This document shows, one piece after another, positions 1 to 11,294 of a DNA stretch of 26,325 nt; positions within the stretch are counted from its first letter, which is position 1; each line of letters starts with the position of its first letter. The stretch comes from Batkoa obscura. Taxonomy: Eukaryota; Entomophthoromycota; Entomophthoromycetes; Entomophthorales; Batkoaceae. The translations under genes and the position numbers were made by a program. The stretch spans positions 1 through 26,325 of the forward strand of contig JASVEC010000245.1 in assembly GCA_030770535.1 (NCBI GenBank). Direction: 5' to 3'. The notes below the pieces were generated by a model. The model worked only from the letters and a program-made list of their open reading frames with translations. It made no database searches and had not been told where the DNA came from.

Positions 1-1850
1 TTAAAGAAGGAACAATATAAGCTGGATTATGATTTGATAATCTACCAATAATAGCCATAGCTGTTTTACGAATAGTAAAAACTTCATCACTTAAAGCCAT
101 AAAAAGATAACGTATATTATTTGCTTGGGATAGATGAAGGTTAAAATTATCTTGTAAATTAGATAATACTGTTTGTCGAACTTCAAACTCTGGATCTGCA
201 ATGCCAGCACTTAATAATTTGACTAAAATTTCATTCATTACTTCAATAGCATACATACTCGTTTGATAACATACTGGATCTTTAAGCAATATTTTACAAC
301 AAGTCAAAGCAGCTGATTTCCTAACTTCAACATCATCCCAATCTAAGAAAGACAAAAGACAATCTCTAACAAATTCACTTAGGAGATGACCACTAAAATC
401 AAAAGAACCTAATGAATTTAATGCCATAATGATAGTCTCGATTTCATTAGGATCTATTGTAGAATAATCTCTTATTGTAGTTACATTTGAACTTTGTCTT
501 TGATTAGGTGCTCCTGGAGGTATATATTGCTGACCACTTAATATAATTGATATACTATTTAATAATCGGCTTTGAATAGGTATCAATAAACTTGGTATAT
601 TATGTACTAAATCAACTAAAGTTTGATGAAGTGAGTCATGCATTCCATATGAGAAGATTAGGTCCAATAGTTGTGTTGAATGTCTACTTAATGATGGCCC
701 GGCAGCAGAAGAAAGATTACTAATACAATGAAAAACAGGAGCTTCAGCAGTACCTTTGCCTTTGATACTTTATGTTAGCTAAAGATTCTTTAATATTTTG
801 AACTATGGAATCTACAAATGGTGTAATTTTATTTCCAACAGCAATTGATACTTCTCCAATAGCCGAAAACGCTAATACCCTTTCTTTTTCTTTTTGCAAT
901 TGGGTTAACAAAAATAGCATAATCTTTTGTAAATAATGTTCTGAAAACTCTTTCGGATTATAACTGGCAAGTAAAGGTATCAATGAAACCACTGAATTTC
1001 TAATTAATAACTCTCGATGATCTTTATATCTCAATACTATCTCACAAGCTTCTTGATAATATTCTTTCATAAACATACCTGAGTCAATCAATAACTCTTT
1101 TAAAGCTAAAAATGAACCATGAATGCTTTCTAAAGTATTCATTTTTAACCCCTTTTGTACACCTTCAAGTATCTTTGAATACCAAGCTTTTTTATGTTGG
1201 GATTCTCTTTGTAATATTATTTTTAAACATGAGGTTAAAGCTTCAGATCCAGAAACTCGAATGTTGATTTTGATATCTCTTAAAGCGACCCAAATCGAAT
1301 CTAGGATTGATGAAACATATTCATACATCAATGTAGGAGCACTTTGAGAAATTTCTTTGATCATTAAAACAGCTGCATGTCTTCTAGATTCAAAACGTTC
1401 TGTACTTTGTAACCATTCAATACATTTTTTGATTTCTCCTTCTAAATGAGTAGTCATTGTAATTTCGCCAGACACTGCTAGTTTGCCTAAAGTTTTAGCC
1501 GCTAATATCATCACTTTTTCATCGTTACAAGGTAAAGCTAACTTCAAACTATTGATATAACGTACTTTATGAGGAAAAGTTATTTCTGTATTATTTTCAA
1601 TGATTTTATTAATCGCTTGAATACCACCTAGTTTCTCATTAATGTCATTACTTTTTATTAAATCCGTAATTCGAATATTAATATCTCGTTCAATTTCAGC
1701 AAATGTAGAAGGTAGACAATCTTGACTTACTTCATCATAAAATTCCCGTAATACATCCCCCGCTTTATTTCGAGTATCTTCGGATTTACTCTTTAAATTG
1801 TGAAATATTTTTACTAATGTTTCCTGACTTCGAGTAGTAGAATTGGTCAT
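1..1850 (-). CDS. TOR kinase, N-terminal HEAT-repeat part (partial)
   Basis: This is the amino-terminal third of a target-of-rapamycin PI3K-related kinase, the nutrient-sensing growth regulator of TORC1/TORC2. The start ATG is at 1848-1850. The first residues follow the conserved opening of the family (an IFxxLKSKxxxxRxKA-like helix pair), followed by alpha-helical HEAT repeats. Downstream of about 770 the frame reads GTAEAPVFHCIS, then a GPSLSRH...LLDLIF block and IPSLLIPIQSRLLNSIS, and continues open to the window edge with LGSFDFSGHLLSEFVRDC; all of this aligns with mTOR/Tor N-terminal HEAT segments. FRB and kinase domains lie outside the window. Odd: the first 360 residues and the rest are in different frames; a single +1 shift between about 763 and 778 joins them and no plausible GT-AG intron explains it. 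Either an assembly indel or recoding. No introns are otherwise seen here. Family assignment is firm; intactness is not. Confidence 0.88.
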
Positions 1851-1971
1851 TATGTTTTTATTAAAAAAACTATAAAATTTTTAAAAATTATGGCTTTGTA
1901 TTTTTATTTTTTAAAATTACATAATTTTCAAGTTTGCAAGTGATTTGATATAATTTTAAATTTTATAAATC

Positions 1972-4471
1972 TTAAATGTTTGAATTTTTATTTATATCAG
2001 ATTCAAAAGAAGATTTAAGATTACGAGCTTTAACTAAGAATAAAATCAATAAGTAATTATAAAAAAATAAATAAAAAATACCACAACAATCTGGAATTAA
2101 GAATTTTGCTTGATCCCATTGAGGTAAACGTTTTTGTGTTTGATCTAATCCCGTTAAATCATTTTGGTCATGGCATTCAGCTAAAATAGCTAAACATTCC
2201 AATAATATTGTTGAAAAATCAAAGTGAAGTAAATATTTTTCACATGGTATAGTAGGTGTAAATCGTTTTGTATCTATATACCCAGTAAGTTTTGCTTTGT
2301 TTTTTAACATCATTTTTTGCAATGAACAATTGTTATAAGCAGCAACAATTAGATTGATTAGCTTATAATGATACTCACTAATTGATTTTAACGTATCCAT
2401 CCTATTTATATGTTAATTATAAGTATTTGTAGTATATTAGTATCCCTACTTTTGTGTTTCATTTAATGAAGTAAATCGTTTTTCATTTAAGGCAATATTA
2501 TCTGTTATTTCAATTTCATTTGCTAAATTATTAAGATCTATTTCATTAACTTTATCTTTTTCAATTTTATCATGAAATGATTCTAAAGCTAACTCGAATT
2601 GAAAAGCTAATAGTTTTTTCATAAATAATACCAGTGGGAATAATAAGAATTCATTAATATGCTATATAAAAATAAAGAATAATATTAATATTTTATTATT
2701 ATTATCTCATTACTATAATATTATTATTACTTACCACTTTTAATTCTTCTTTTAAACCAAATAAATAAGACAAATAACTTGAATGCGAATGATGTATTTT
2801 TGTAATTAAAGACATTACTTTGGTAAATAAAGTTAAACACTATATATATATAAACACCAAAATAAATATCATTTATCATAATAAATTACCTGTAATATAG
2901 TAAAATTAGACAAATAAGAATGTAATAACTTGGATAAATTAATACTCAATAAACTCATTTTATCTTTATTTAATATTATTTTATCCGTTATTTTTTTATC
3001 ATTTACTACTGATTTTATTAATTCTATTGTTGTTAATATTATTGAATTATTAATTTTAATAGCTTTATCTATCTTTTCATTGCTCTTTTCGTTTTTCTTT
3101 TTTTTATCCTTTGTATTTTCATTTTCTTTACTCTCGTTATCTTCTATTTTAATACTTCCATTAATTTTTTCTTTTTCTTTTTCTTTTTCTTCTTCACTAA
3201 TACAATCTTCAACAATATCATCTTCCGATTCCACACCACTCTCACTATTACTTTCACTATTACTTTCAATGATATTTCCAACATGTCCTTCATCAATGTT
3301 ATCAACCTCATCTTGATTTTCTCTTTTATTCTTCATTTTCTTTTCTTCATTTTCATTCTTTTCATTAATTAATATAAAATTTTCATTTTCATCTACTACA
3401 TTTCCAAATTTTAATAATTTAATCAAACAATCATCTTCAAATAAAGGTGAAAAACTAAACAAAAAACAAAAATTAAATATGTATAATAATAGCAAATAAA
3501 TAGAATCTTCACCTTGAATAGTTTAAATTAGTACAATAAATAGCAACTGAATTTAAAAACACTAAAGCTTCAATAACAGTTTGCTGTTGTATCTTAACTT
3601 GTTCTATAAAACCTTCATCATTATTTGATTCGTCTTGGTTGTTAAATCGCATTAATAAAGATTTAATTAATTTTATCACCATGTAAATACTTGCTATTAA
3701 ATTTCACTCAATTATGTTATGATAAAACAATGATTATTAAATACTTACTACTCTCTAACATCACTTCTCCAAATAAGGCACCAACTTTACAAATAATAAA
3801 ATTACACGAATAACATATAATACTAAAATCATTGTACTATATAAAAAGGTAAATGGTAATATAATATATATATACAATTACCCTTCTAAACCCCTCTGCA
3901 GCTAACAAAAGACGGCTTAATAACTCAATAAATAAACTCAATTTAACTTTAATTTTATCTTTATTAAATTTTTTATTATCACCAATAACTCTTAATAATT
4001 TAATAATTTGAACTAAATATTGAACACCTTCCTGTTGATAGTCTATGTATCTTTCATTTGACTCACTATTTTGATAAACTAAATTTAAATCTTTTATGAA
4101 CTTCATTAAAAATAATTTATATAGATAAGCTTACTTTTATTAAATAATAAGAATTGATAAAAATCAATACTTTGTTTTAATAACTTGGAGTAGTTACTTT
4201 TTGATACTTTCAATTGACCTATTGTTTTTATTAATTTTGTTCTCCATATCTCGAATTTAGTCTCATCAAGTCTTTCTATTTTTCTATCTTTTTCTTTCAA
4301 AAAGATGAAATTTCCAATAGATGATAATAATTTGTTGATTATTATGTCTGTTTTTAAATGAAAATAATCCTCTTTTCCTTTTATTGCTTGTTTTTTATTA
4401 CCTCGTTGTTTAATATTATGACCATTACTATTATGTTTATCAAATAATACTCTTTTCATTTGTTTTTTCAC
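1972..4471 (-). CDS. Unrecognised multi-exon protein, about 704 aa
   Basis: I do not recognise this family. Eight exons can be joined with phase-consistent GT-AG introns: 4471-4135, 4078-3882, 3836-3749, 3693-3513, 3454-2890, 2839-2735, 2661-2450, 2401-1972, giving about 704 residues. The N-terminus is basic (Lys/Arg-rich, possible nuclear or nucleolar targeting). The middle exon carries a long charged low-complexity stretch (repeated Glu-Asn, Ser-Asn-Ser-Glu and Glu-Lys units, roughly 3100-3400), flanked by leucine-rich, probably helical segments of ARM/HEAT-like character. The last exon contains a hydrophobic run near LFFYNYLLILFLV that could be one membrane segment. The junction between exons 7 and 8 is uncertain: without the 48-nt intron (2449-2402) the protein would stop at 2446-2448 and a separate 142-aa ORF would start at 2400. 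The 45-bp gap, the ATAG acceptor directly before that ATG, and matching phase favour one gene. It is divergent from the octanoyltransferase gene. Confidence 0.6.
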
Positions 4472-4589
4472 AACTAAATAAATTTAAAAAAGGTAAATTT
4501 TGTTTTCGTTAAATTTAGATTTAAAATTCAAGACTTAGCTCTTTTTCTCAAAAAAACTTAAAATTGAATAACAAATAATAACTTCAATT
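4472..4589. promoter_or_regulatory. Divergent intergenic promoter region
   Basis: Only 118 bases separate the start codons of the unrecognised minus-strand gene and the octanoyltransferase, so both promoters must lie here or overlap the genes. It is T/A-rich; I see no clear TATA box or factor site. Confidence 0.35.
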
Positions 4590-5592
4590 ATGAGTGTGTG
4601 TCAAACCCTAGCTAACACATTAAACATTGCACCAATTTACTATAAGAAATTCGACAAATTAATCAACTATTCATTAGGTTTAAAATTACAAGAACGTTTA
4701 TATCAATTACGTAAAAACAGTATAAAAAATCAAGATTCCACTTTACCTTCATTAAATAACAATCTATTATTGTTACTTGAACATCCACCAACTTTCACTG
4801 AAGGAAAACGTCAGAAAAATAATGATATTGATGTTGAAAATAAAGTCAAAAGCCTAGGCGCGGATTATTATTTGGTAAGAAAAAGATACAGTGATTGAGT
4901 TTATTATATAGAGATATTAATGACAATAATAATTAAAAGACATCTCGTGGAGGCCAAACTACATATCATGGACCTGGTCAATTGGTGGGTTATCCAATTT
5001 TTTATTTAAAGGATTATAAAGTAAAATAGATAATTAAAATAATTATTTTATTTTATTTTATTAACAAAGCCTAGTTAAGCACTCGGTGTTATGTTAAAAA
5101 AATCGAAACTTTACTATGTAATATATGTTCTGAATTATCTTTAAAACCAGAACTTAATGAGCATACTGGAGTTTGGTTAGGAAAAAATAAAGTAGCAGCC
5201 ATAGGTAATTATAATATAATGTTTTTAATAATACCATTAATGTTTTTAATTAAGGCATATTAATACGACAATATATAACCAATCATGGGTTTGCATTAAA
5301 TATTAATAACGATTTAAATTGGTATAATAATATAATACCTTGCGGTATTCTAGATAAAGATAGAGGTGTTACTAACTTAGAGATAGAATTAAATAGAAAA
5401 AGTAAGTTATCACTTAATATAAATATAAAAATAATGTTTTTATCTTTTTTGTTAGTTATTGTTGAAGATATATTACCATTAATATTAAAACATGTTTCTT
5501 TATCGTTTACTGGTGTTGAAAATAGTTTAATTTCTCTAGATAAATATCACCCTGAATTAAATCAACTTATTGATTCTTGGTCACTGGAATAA
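4590..5592 (+). CDS. LIP2: Lipoyl(octanoyl) transferase, mitochondrial (LipB/Lip2 type)
   Basis: Moves octanoyl groups from mitochondrial acyl carrier protein to lipoyl domains (GcvH and 2-oxoacid dehydrogenases), the first step of lipoate attachment. Exons 4590-4874, 4940-5020, 5075-5204, 5255-5401 and 5456-5592 join in phase to 259 residues, the usual size of the BPL/LipB family. Diagnostic blocks: [15 protein letters not shown] (substrate loop), then across the first splice [19 protein letters not shown], then [18 protein letters not shown], then [11 protein letters not shown] with the conserved NHG histidine, and IIPCGI containing the catalytic cysteine, followed by GVTNLE. The lysine of KVAAIG is the expected catalytic partner of that cysteine. 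The start was chosen as the first ATG upstream of the conserved domain; the short leader has basic and hydrophobic residues compatible with mitochondrial import. Introns are 50-65 nt. It appears intact. Confidence 0.93.
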
Positions 5593-5692
5593 AACCAAAG
5601 TGATACTATTAATATAACACTATGTTTCTTTTTATTGTAAAGAATAAATTAGAAAAATAAATAACTATTATCAAGAATAATATAGACTAGTT

Positions 5693-6123
5693 TAAAGTTC
5701 AGTTCCGATTTTATCTAATTTTGATTTTTAGCAAAAATTACAATTAAGCATTAAGTATCATAAAAATATTCCATAAACTAGTTTTATAATTTTAGTTATA
5801 TATATTTTTAATATAAATTATTTATTAACTTTTAATTTAAAATTATATAATAATGTTAAACAAATGTTATAATATTTGATTAAATTTAAAAAAATTATTA
5901 ATTTGTGTAGCTAAGTTTAAGCTAACTTAAGCTTCAAAATAAAATTCGATAATTGCAATTTTTGTCTATTTTTTATGTGATAAACCTTTTTAAAATAGTA
6001 GTCAAATAGTAAATAAAAAACATTTAAATATAAATGTATAAAAACTTAGTTCTAATTTTGTTCAATTTGAATTTTTAGCAAAAACTACAAATTGTGTACT
6101 AAATGTTATAAAAATAGTTTTTT
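5693..6123. repeat. Diverged direct repeat, about 80-bp unit, two copies
   Basis: The segments near 5693-5773 and 6045-6123 share the same order of words: AGTTCnnATTTT, AATTTTGA/AATTTGA, TTTTTAGCAAAAA, TACAA, and TATCATAAAAATA/TTATAAAAATA. A third, weaker match lies in opposite orientation near 15355-15420 (reverse complement contains GGTTCAAATTTG and TTTTTAATAAAAATTGCAA). This looks like an old dispersed repeat, not a tandem array; no terminal structure or coding potential is evident, so its class is unknown. Confidence 0.45.
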
Positions 6124-6174
6124 TATTTAATTTAAAATTCTATATTAGAATGTATTATTCAGTATTTAATTAAG

Positions 6175-6279
6175 ATATAGAGGTAATTTTTTGGTTTCAT
6201 CACCTTTTCCATTTTCAAGTGCCATTTGAGTGAAAAGATTGGTAGTAAAATTCTTAAATGAAAAAATACATTCTCATAT
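6175..6279 (-). mobile_element. MITE family copy A (inverted orientation)
   Basis: About 105 bp starting ATATAGAGG and ending TTCTCATAT. It contains the family core in reverse orientation: TTTTTTGGTTTCATCACCTT, then TTCCATTTTCAAGTGCCATT, then GTAGTAAAATTCTTAAA. Termini are imperfect inverted repeats flanked by TA. This is one of the more diverged copies. Confidence 0.65.
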
Positions 6280-6585
6280 TTTTAAAACTTACACTACATG
6301 AAAAATGGACAAAAAAGTGAAATTAAAATATTTACTTAAGTTTTAATTAGGATTTTAAACTTACCTAATATACTTGAAATACTATCTATTGGTATTTTAA
6401 ATCACGTATTTCATTTTAATTGAACTAAAAATTTAGAAATAAATATTATTGGTTATAAGTGAATCATTTTAATTTAATCATATAAAGTTGACCAATTTTA
6501 TACATTATTAGTAAACTAATTTTGGTATTAAATAATTTATTTTTTTATTAAAACATAACTCAAGATAATAGCAAATAAAAAAAGA

Positions 6586-7883
6586 ATGTTAAACTACCTT
6601 TCAACGATTGATTATTATTGGGCTATTAAGCATTTGTCCATAGCAGTTGGTGTATTGAGTTCTTTAGCTTTTGGTGGTATTTATTACTTTCAATCCAGTT
6701 TAATTTATCTTCCTAATTTGCCACAAAACTCAAGAAAGAAGGTAATGATAAACAATATAATCATATATATATGATTTAGAACTAGTTGATTTATAATTAC
6801 TTTAGATTGATGAACCATCCAAATATAATTTACCATTTGAAGATGTAGTATTAAGAACAAAAGATGGAGTACGTATTGGAGCTTATCTCATTAAGAGAGA
6901 AGATGAAAAAGAATTTGAAAGAGCACCTACTTTAATTTATTTTCATGTAAATTTATCACCTATTTTTAACATAGAAATAACTAATAAATATTTTTATTTA
7001 TTTAGGCCAATGCAGGAAACTTTGTAAGATTATTACTATTAGAGATTAAGCTGATGAAATACTAATAGTTTTTTCTTAAATAGGGAATGAGATTACCTAT
7101 TGCCGAAGTTATTTATCGTGTTTGTAAATGTAATATATTAATGTTATCTTATCGTGGGTAAGTTTTAATTAATAATTCCAATGATTGGTAACATTTATTT
7201 ATTTCTAATAAAAATAGATATGCTTTTTCAGAAGGTGTTCCCGATGAAAAAGGTCTTAAATTAGATGCTGAAGTAAGTTAAATGAATTTTATTCTTTTTT
7301 ATATATATTTATTTTATGAATAAGGCCGCTTTAGATTATATTCTATCTCATGACAAATTAAAAAACAATAAAATTGTACTATATGGTCAATCAATTGGTG
7401 GTGCTGTTGCTATTGATTTAGCTTCCAAATTTGAAGATAAAGTAAGCTAATTTATTTCATAATCATATGGTATGATAATAACTTATAATTAGGTCCATGG
7501 TTTAGTACTTGAAAATACATTTCTTAGTTTAGTAAGTATAATATTAAATTATTGTTAGTTGAATGAATATACTAATAAATACATTAAAATAGCCTAAATT
7601 AATTCCATGCGTTATGCCCACTTTAAAATACTTAACCTTTTTATGTCATCAAATTTGGGATAGTGAAAAATCAATTAGAAATATTCAATCTTTACCAACT
7701 TTATTTTTATCAGGTGCTAAAGATAGTTTAATCCCACCATCTCATATGAAATCATTATATGATCAATTACCTTCCAATAAAAAACAATTTCAATCGTTTC
7801 CTAATGGAGATCACAATGATACTTTCCTTGCTCCGGAATATTTTAAAGAAATGGAAGCTTTCTTTTTAAAATTTATTTTATAA
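6586..7883 (+). CDS. Membrane-anchored alpha/beta hydrolase, ABHD13/Bem46-like
   Basis: A serine hydrolase of the ABHD13/Bem46 family, expected to be anchored to an internal or plasma membrane; the substrate in fungi is not settled. Eight exons join in phase: 6586-6741, 6806-6946, 7006-7023, 7084-7157, 7218-7272, 7325-7441, 7493-7531, 7593-7883, giving 296 residues, close to family length. An N-terminal hydrophobic segment (about residues 17-37) precedes the YxP-rich linker typical of the family. The catalytic fold follows: TLIYFHANAGNFGMRLP (oxyanion HxNAGN motif), LMLSYRGYAFSEG, nucleophile elbow GQSIGG, acid in SGAKDSLIPP, and histidine in NGDHNDT. Exon 3 is only 18 nt and encodes the ANAGNF part of the oxyanion motif. 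The stop TAA forms the first unit of a TAAAAA tandem repeat. The gene converges on the Gup1-like gene with 83 bp between stops. It appears intact. Confidence 0.92.
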
Positions 7884-7922
7884 AAATAAAAATAAAAATA
7901 AAAATAAAAATAAAAATAAAAA
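7881..7922. repeat. TAAAAA tandem repeat (about 7 units)
   Basis: A perfect hexanucleotide run begins exactly at the hydrolase stop codon and fills half of the 83-bp gap between two convergent genes. Likely a replication-slippage microsatellite within both 3' untranslated regions. Confidence 0.85.
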
Positions 7923-7966
7923 GTTTTACTTAATTATTTTATTATTTTATTAATATTCTAGTTATA

Positions 7967-9916
7967 TTAAATTTGTTTATTATTTAATTTGAGTTCTGCT
8001 TCATTTCGAAATTCTTGATTACGAATTTCAATCATACATTGAACATCCACATATAGAAAAGATAAAAATAAAAATAAATCAAATAATCCTAAAAGAATAA
8101 ATATATATAAATACAGCATAATATAATATATAATATAAATTACCTTGAAAATTAACTAATTGTCCTAACAACAAATAAAAGCCATCTATTTGAATAGCAA
8201 ACCCAACCAAATTAGCTGTCATTAACATCAATACATTTAATGTACCGCCAATAGCTCTCAAATATCTGTAATATGATTTATGCTGGAAAATAAATAAATA
8301 AATAAAACAATAATATAAATTAGAATACAAATAAATAAATACAAATAATAAATTACCTTCCATTTCTTTGATGCTTTAACAGCAATCATTTCAGGTAAGA
8401 AAAATAAAGCAATTAACCAACCCCAAGCTAACAAATCTAATTCGGTGTCATGCCATAAAGCAACAAATGTAAATATAACCCATATATTTAAAAAAGAGTA
8501 TTTAGCTCCTCCTAATGGTACATATAAATATCTATAATAAAATTATATTATTACTAGTATTATAGTATATTATCATATAACATATATTATTAATTAAATT
8601 ACCTAACTAACCAGCGATTATAAGAACAATGCCAACCCTTCCAAAAACCTTGAATTGAATAATTATTAGTCATACATCTACCCATATTTTCAACTGTATC
8701 AATGCCATCCATCATCGCCCATAATCGGAAGAATCTCCAAATAATTAATAACTAGAATAAAATTATTGTTAAATCATATTATTATATATTATATATTATA
8801 TATTATATATTATATATTATATATTGTAATATTAATATAATAATTACCTTTAACCAAATAAACTTCAAACTAAAAAATGAAATCATCAATAATTGATAAG
8901 GTGTATAATTTTCAAAATTTTTGGATTTACACAAGGCTTGTACATAAATATAATGTAACATAAATTCCATTAATAAAATTACTAAAATTAATCTTATTAA
9001 ATATTTTCCAATTGTTTTCACTGTTAAATTTGGGTTTTTAAATTTAGTCTAATAAAAGTTGTTATTATTTATTATTGCTTTTGTTATTAATATAATAGGA
9101 AACCTACTTGATACATAAAATCATTAAATGTAATAATTGGACCAGCTAAATATAATGGGGGATAAAATAAATAAGTAAAATAATTGACGAAATTATAGCT
9201 ATTTGCATTTAATTCATATTGAGTTCGTTGTTTACTTGTTGTTAACTAAATTTATATTATAAATTATATTGATATAATAATAACAATAATACTTACATAT
9301 TTCTTTTCGTTTAATTTCTCTTCCTCTTCCTCTTGTACTTCCTCTTCGTTAATTGAATTAGGCTTCGACCAATAATAATCCATATTAAAAGATATCATTC
9401 TTAATGCAGTTATGTTATAATGAATATCCCATCTTGGTAAAAGCCCATTAAATTCATCCTATAAAATTCAAACTATTAATAATTAATACTAAAATGAATG
9501 TTTATTATTAAATTTACCATAAATTTTAATCCCATAAAAAAGTGTTCAAATTTCACTTGTTTACTAAAATAATTACAAAATAACAATGCAGCAATATTAA
9601 AAACCCAAGTGAATACAGGATTGAGCACATTTCTTTTACTCAATTTACCCAATATATAATTTAAACTTATAAATATAAATAATTTCATCATAGAATAACC
9701 GTGTAATGCAAATAATAAGACCATTGAAAATATGCCTGAAAACATAATTTTACTATTTAAAAATAAATTTCTTATTCCGTATCCTTTCTTTTTTAAATTG
9801 ATACTATTGCTAATTAATTGACTTAATAAAACATGAAGTAGCATTAATAATACGATTAATTTATATCGAGAACGAAAACTATTAAATTGTCCATCGCTCA
9901 AATCCTAATTATATAA

Positions 9917-9950
<34 letters not shown>

Positions 9951-10330
9951 AACAATTACTTCTTTTCTACCAAACATCCAGCCATCTGATAATCTATCTT
10001 TATAAGAATCATAATTGGGATGAGTTTCTAATAAAAATAAAAAATATTTATCAGTATCTTCACTAAAATATAAAAATAAAAATAAAAATAAAAGTTACCA
10101 TTAGATAAATCAATAACAGAATAAAACATATATATAACAGAACCTAGTAAATAAGCATAATAAAAATAATATTCATAAGTATTATATAATGGTTTAGGTA
10201 AGTTTTTATATTTGCTTTCCCTCAAATCATTACTATTATTCATTGCATTATTATTTCCGTTTCCAATTTCATTAATCTCTTTACTGTTTTTTAATCCCAT
10301 TTCTATATCTTCTATTGATTTAGTTTCCAT
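7967..10330 (-). CDS. GUP1: Gup1-like MBOAT O-acyltransferase
   Basis: A polytopic ER membrane-bound O-acyltransferase of the Gup1/HHAT-like family; yeast Gup1 remodels GPI-anchor lipids by adding very-long-chain fatty acid and affects glycerol uptake. Ten exons join in phase: 10330-10099, 10057-9960, 9904-9518, 9458-9297, 9245-9108, 9048-8848, 8751-8603, 8531-8357, 8282-8144, 8088-7967, giving 600 residues (yeast about 560). An Asn-rich hydrophilic N-terminus is followed by the first membrane span, the DGWMFGRKE motif, many hydrophobic spans, [10 protein letters not shown], the loop [19 protein letters not shown], then [19 protein letters not shown], and FVALWHD with the conserved MBOAT histidine. 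The C-terminus ends [11 protein letters not shown], as in the family. A Glu-rich insertion ([10 protein letters not shown]) sits after the FNMDYYW motif. Introns are 41-103 nt and hold microsatellites. It appears intact. Confidence 0.92.
8780..8826. repeat. TTATATA heptanucleotide tandem repeat in a GUP1 intron
   Basis: About six units of a 7-bp A/T repeat lie wholly inside the sixth intron (8752-8847) of the Gup1-like gene. It is probably length-variable; no function is visible. Confidence 0.75.
9916..9949. repeat. ATT trinucleotide microsatellite in a GUP1 intron
   Basis: About eleven ATT units within the second intron of the Gup1-like gene (9905-9959). It is simple-sequence DNA and occupies most of the intron. 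Confidence 0.85.
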
Positions 10331-10525
10331 GTAATGATGTTGATAAAATTAAAAAACAATAACTACTTAATACTTTTTTCTGAAAGTTACTCCACTTTTT
10401 TTGACCTTAATTTGAAAATGGAGAGTTATTCAACCAATCATTTTTCAATGAGAGTGGCATTTCTTTTAAATGACTGAAACTAGTAACTAGTAAATTTTAT
10501 TTTAAAAAAAATTATTTTAAAAAAA

Positions 10526-10568
10526 ATTATTTTATTTTATTTTATTTTATTTTATTTTATTTTATTTT
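10526..10568. repeat. TTTTA tandem repeat
   Basis: About eight perfect TTTTA units, preceded by two copies of an ATTATTTTAAAAAAA-like block. It is simple sequence about 200 bases upstream of the Gup1-like start codon. Confidence 0.8.
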
Positions 10569-10687
10569 CATTCGAAAAACTATCTAGTTCATAAATTTTA
10601 AATATTTTTACAAAGTGATAATCTTTACTATAAACTACTATTTGATATATTTATAAAAACAAACAAATATATTTCATATTAAGATAA

Positions 10688-10792
10688 ATATGGGAATGTG
10701 TTTTTGTATTTAACAATTTTATCAATAGCTTTTTCGTCTAAATAGCGCTTAAAGATGGAAAAAATGGTGAAACCAAAAAAACATCTCCATAT
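10688..10792 (+). mobile_element. MITE family copy B
   Basis: A 105-bp copy in the forward orientation: it opens ATATGGGAATGTGTTTTTG, carries the core AAATAGCGCTTAAAGATGG then AAAAATGGTGAAACC, and closes AAAACATCTCCATAT. Terminal inverted repeats of about 15 bp are flanked by TA. It has no coding capacity, as expected for a non-autonomous DNA transposon. A shorter related piece (10860-10897, GAGGATGGATGTGTTTTTTT followed by GTTAAGGATCTTATT) lies just downstream and may be a truncated copy. Confidence 0.75.
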
Positions 10793-11294
10793 ATTAAAAA
10801 TAATAGTTTATCAACAAAGTATAAAAAATACTAATACTTATAATATATAAAAATTAAGTGAGGATGGATGTGTTTTTTTGTTAAGGATCTTATTGACAAT
10901 CAATAAATACTAAAATAATATTTTATATGTATACAGTAATACAAAGTTAGTTAGAAATAATGTTATTATTAAATTAAGCTATTTGAATATAAAAGATAAT
11001 CCTTATTATTGTTATTATTCAAAGCTAAAGTCTTAAAAAAATCATAGAAAATTTATCTATTAAATTTAATTTATTTATTACTAAATATATAAACTATATA
11101 TGAGTTATACATAGATTATACATAAATTATATACTTTGATTATATGCTATACATAAAGTAAGATTGGATTAAGCTAATTATAAAACTGGCAATAGTATTG
11201 AAATTTTGAATTGTTAAATACAGGTATTGATTTTAGTTATAACTTTATAGCTTTTTTATTACTTGTTACACTCATAGTTAAAAATAGAAGTCAA

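Larger units (their letters stand above)
5593..6585. other. AT-rich intergenic spacer with degenerate repeats
   Basis: Nearly 1 kb with no convincing coding sequence on either strand. It contains two diverged copies of an approximately 80-bp unit and a MITE copy, each listed separately. The rest is simple A/T-rich sequence. The promoter of the alpha/beta hydrolase gene should lie in the last few hundred bases, but no distinct motif is visible. Confidence 0.6.

Noticed and set aside
2930-3316. Plus-strand 128-aa open frame rich in Ser, Leu and Phe
   Set aside because: It is the antisense shadow of the charged exon of the minus-strand gene; Glu/Lys codons read backwards give Ser/Phe/Leu.
10028-10098. 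GUP1 first exon reading on into an [12 protein letters not shown] tail
   Set aside because: That tail is read-through of an AAAAT-rich intron; splicing at 10098/10058 restores the conserved DGWMFGRKE segment.
10376-10490. Possible further MITE copy near TGAAAATGGAGAG
   Set aside because: Only short A/T-rich words match; no termini or core order of the family.
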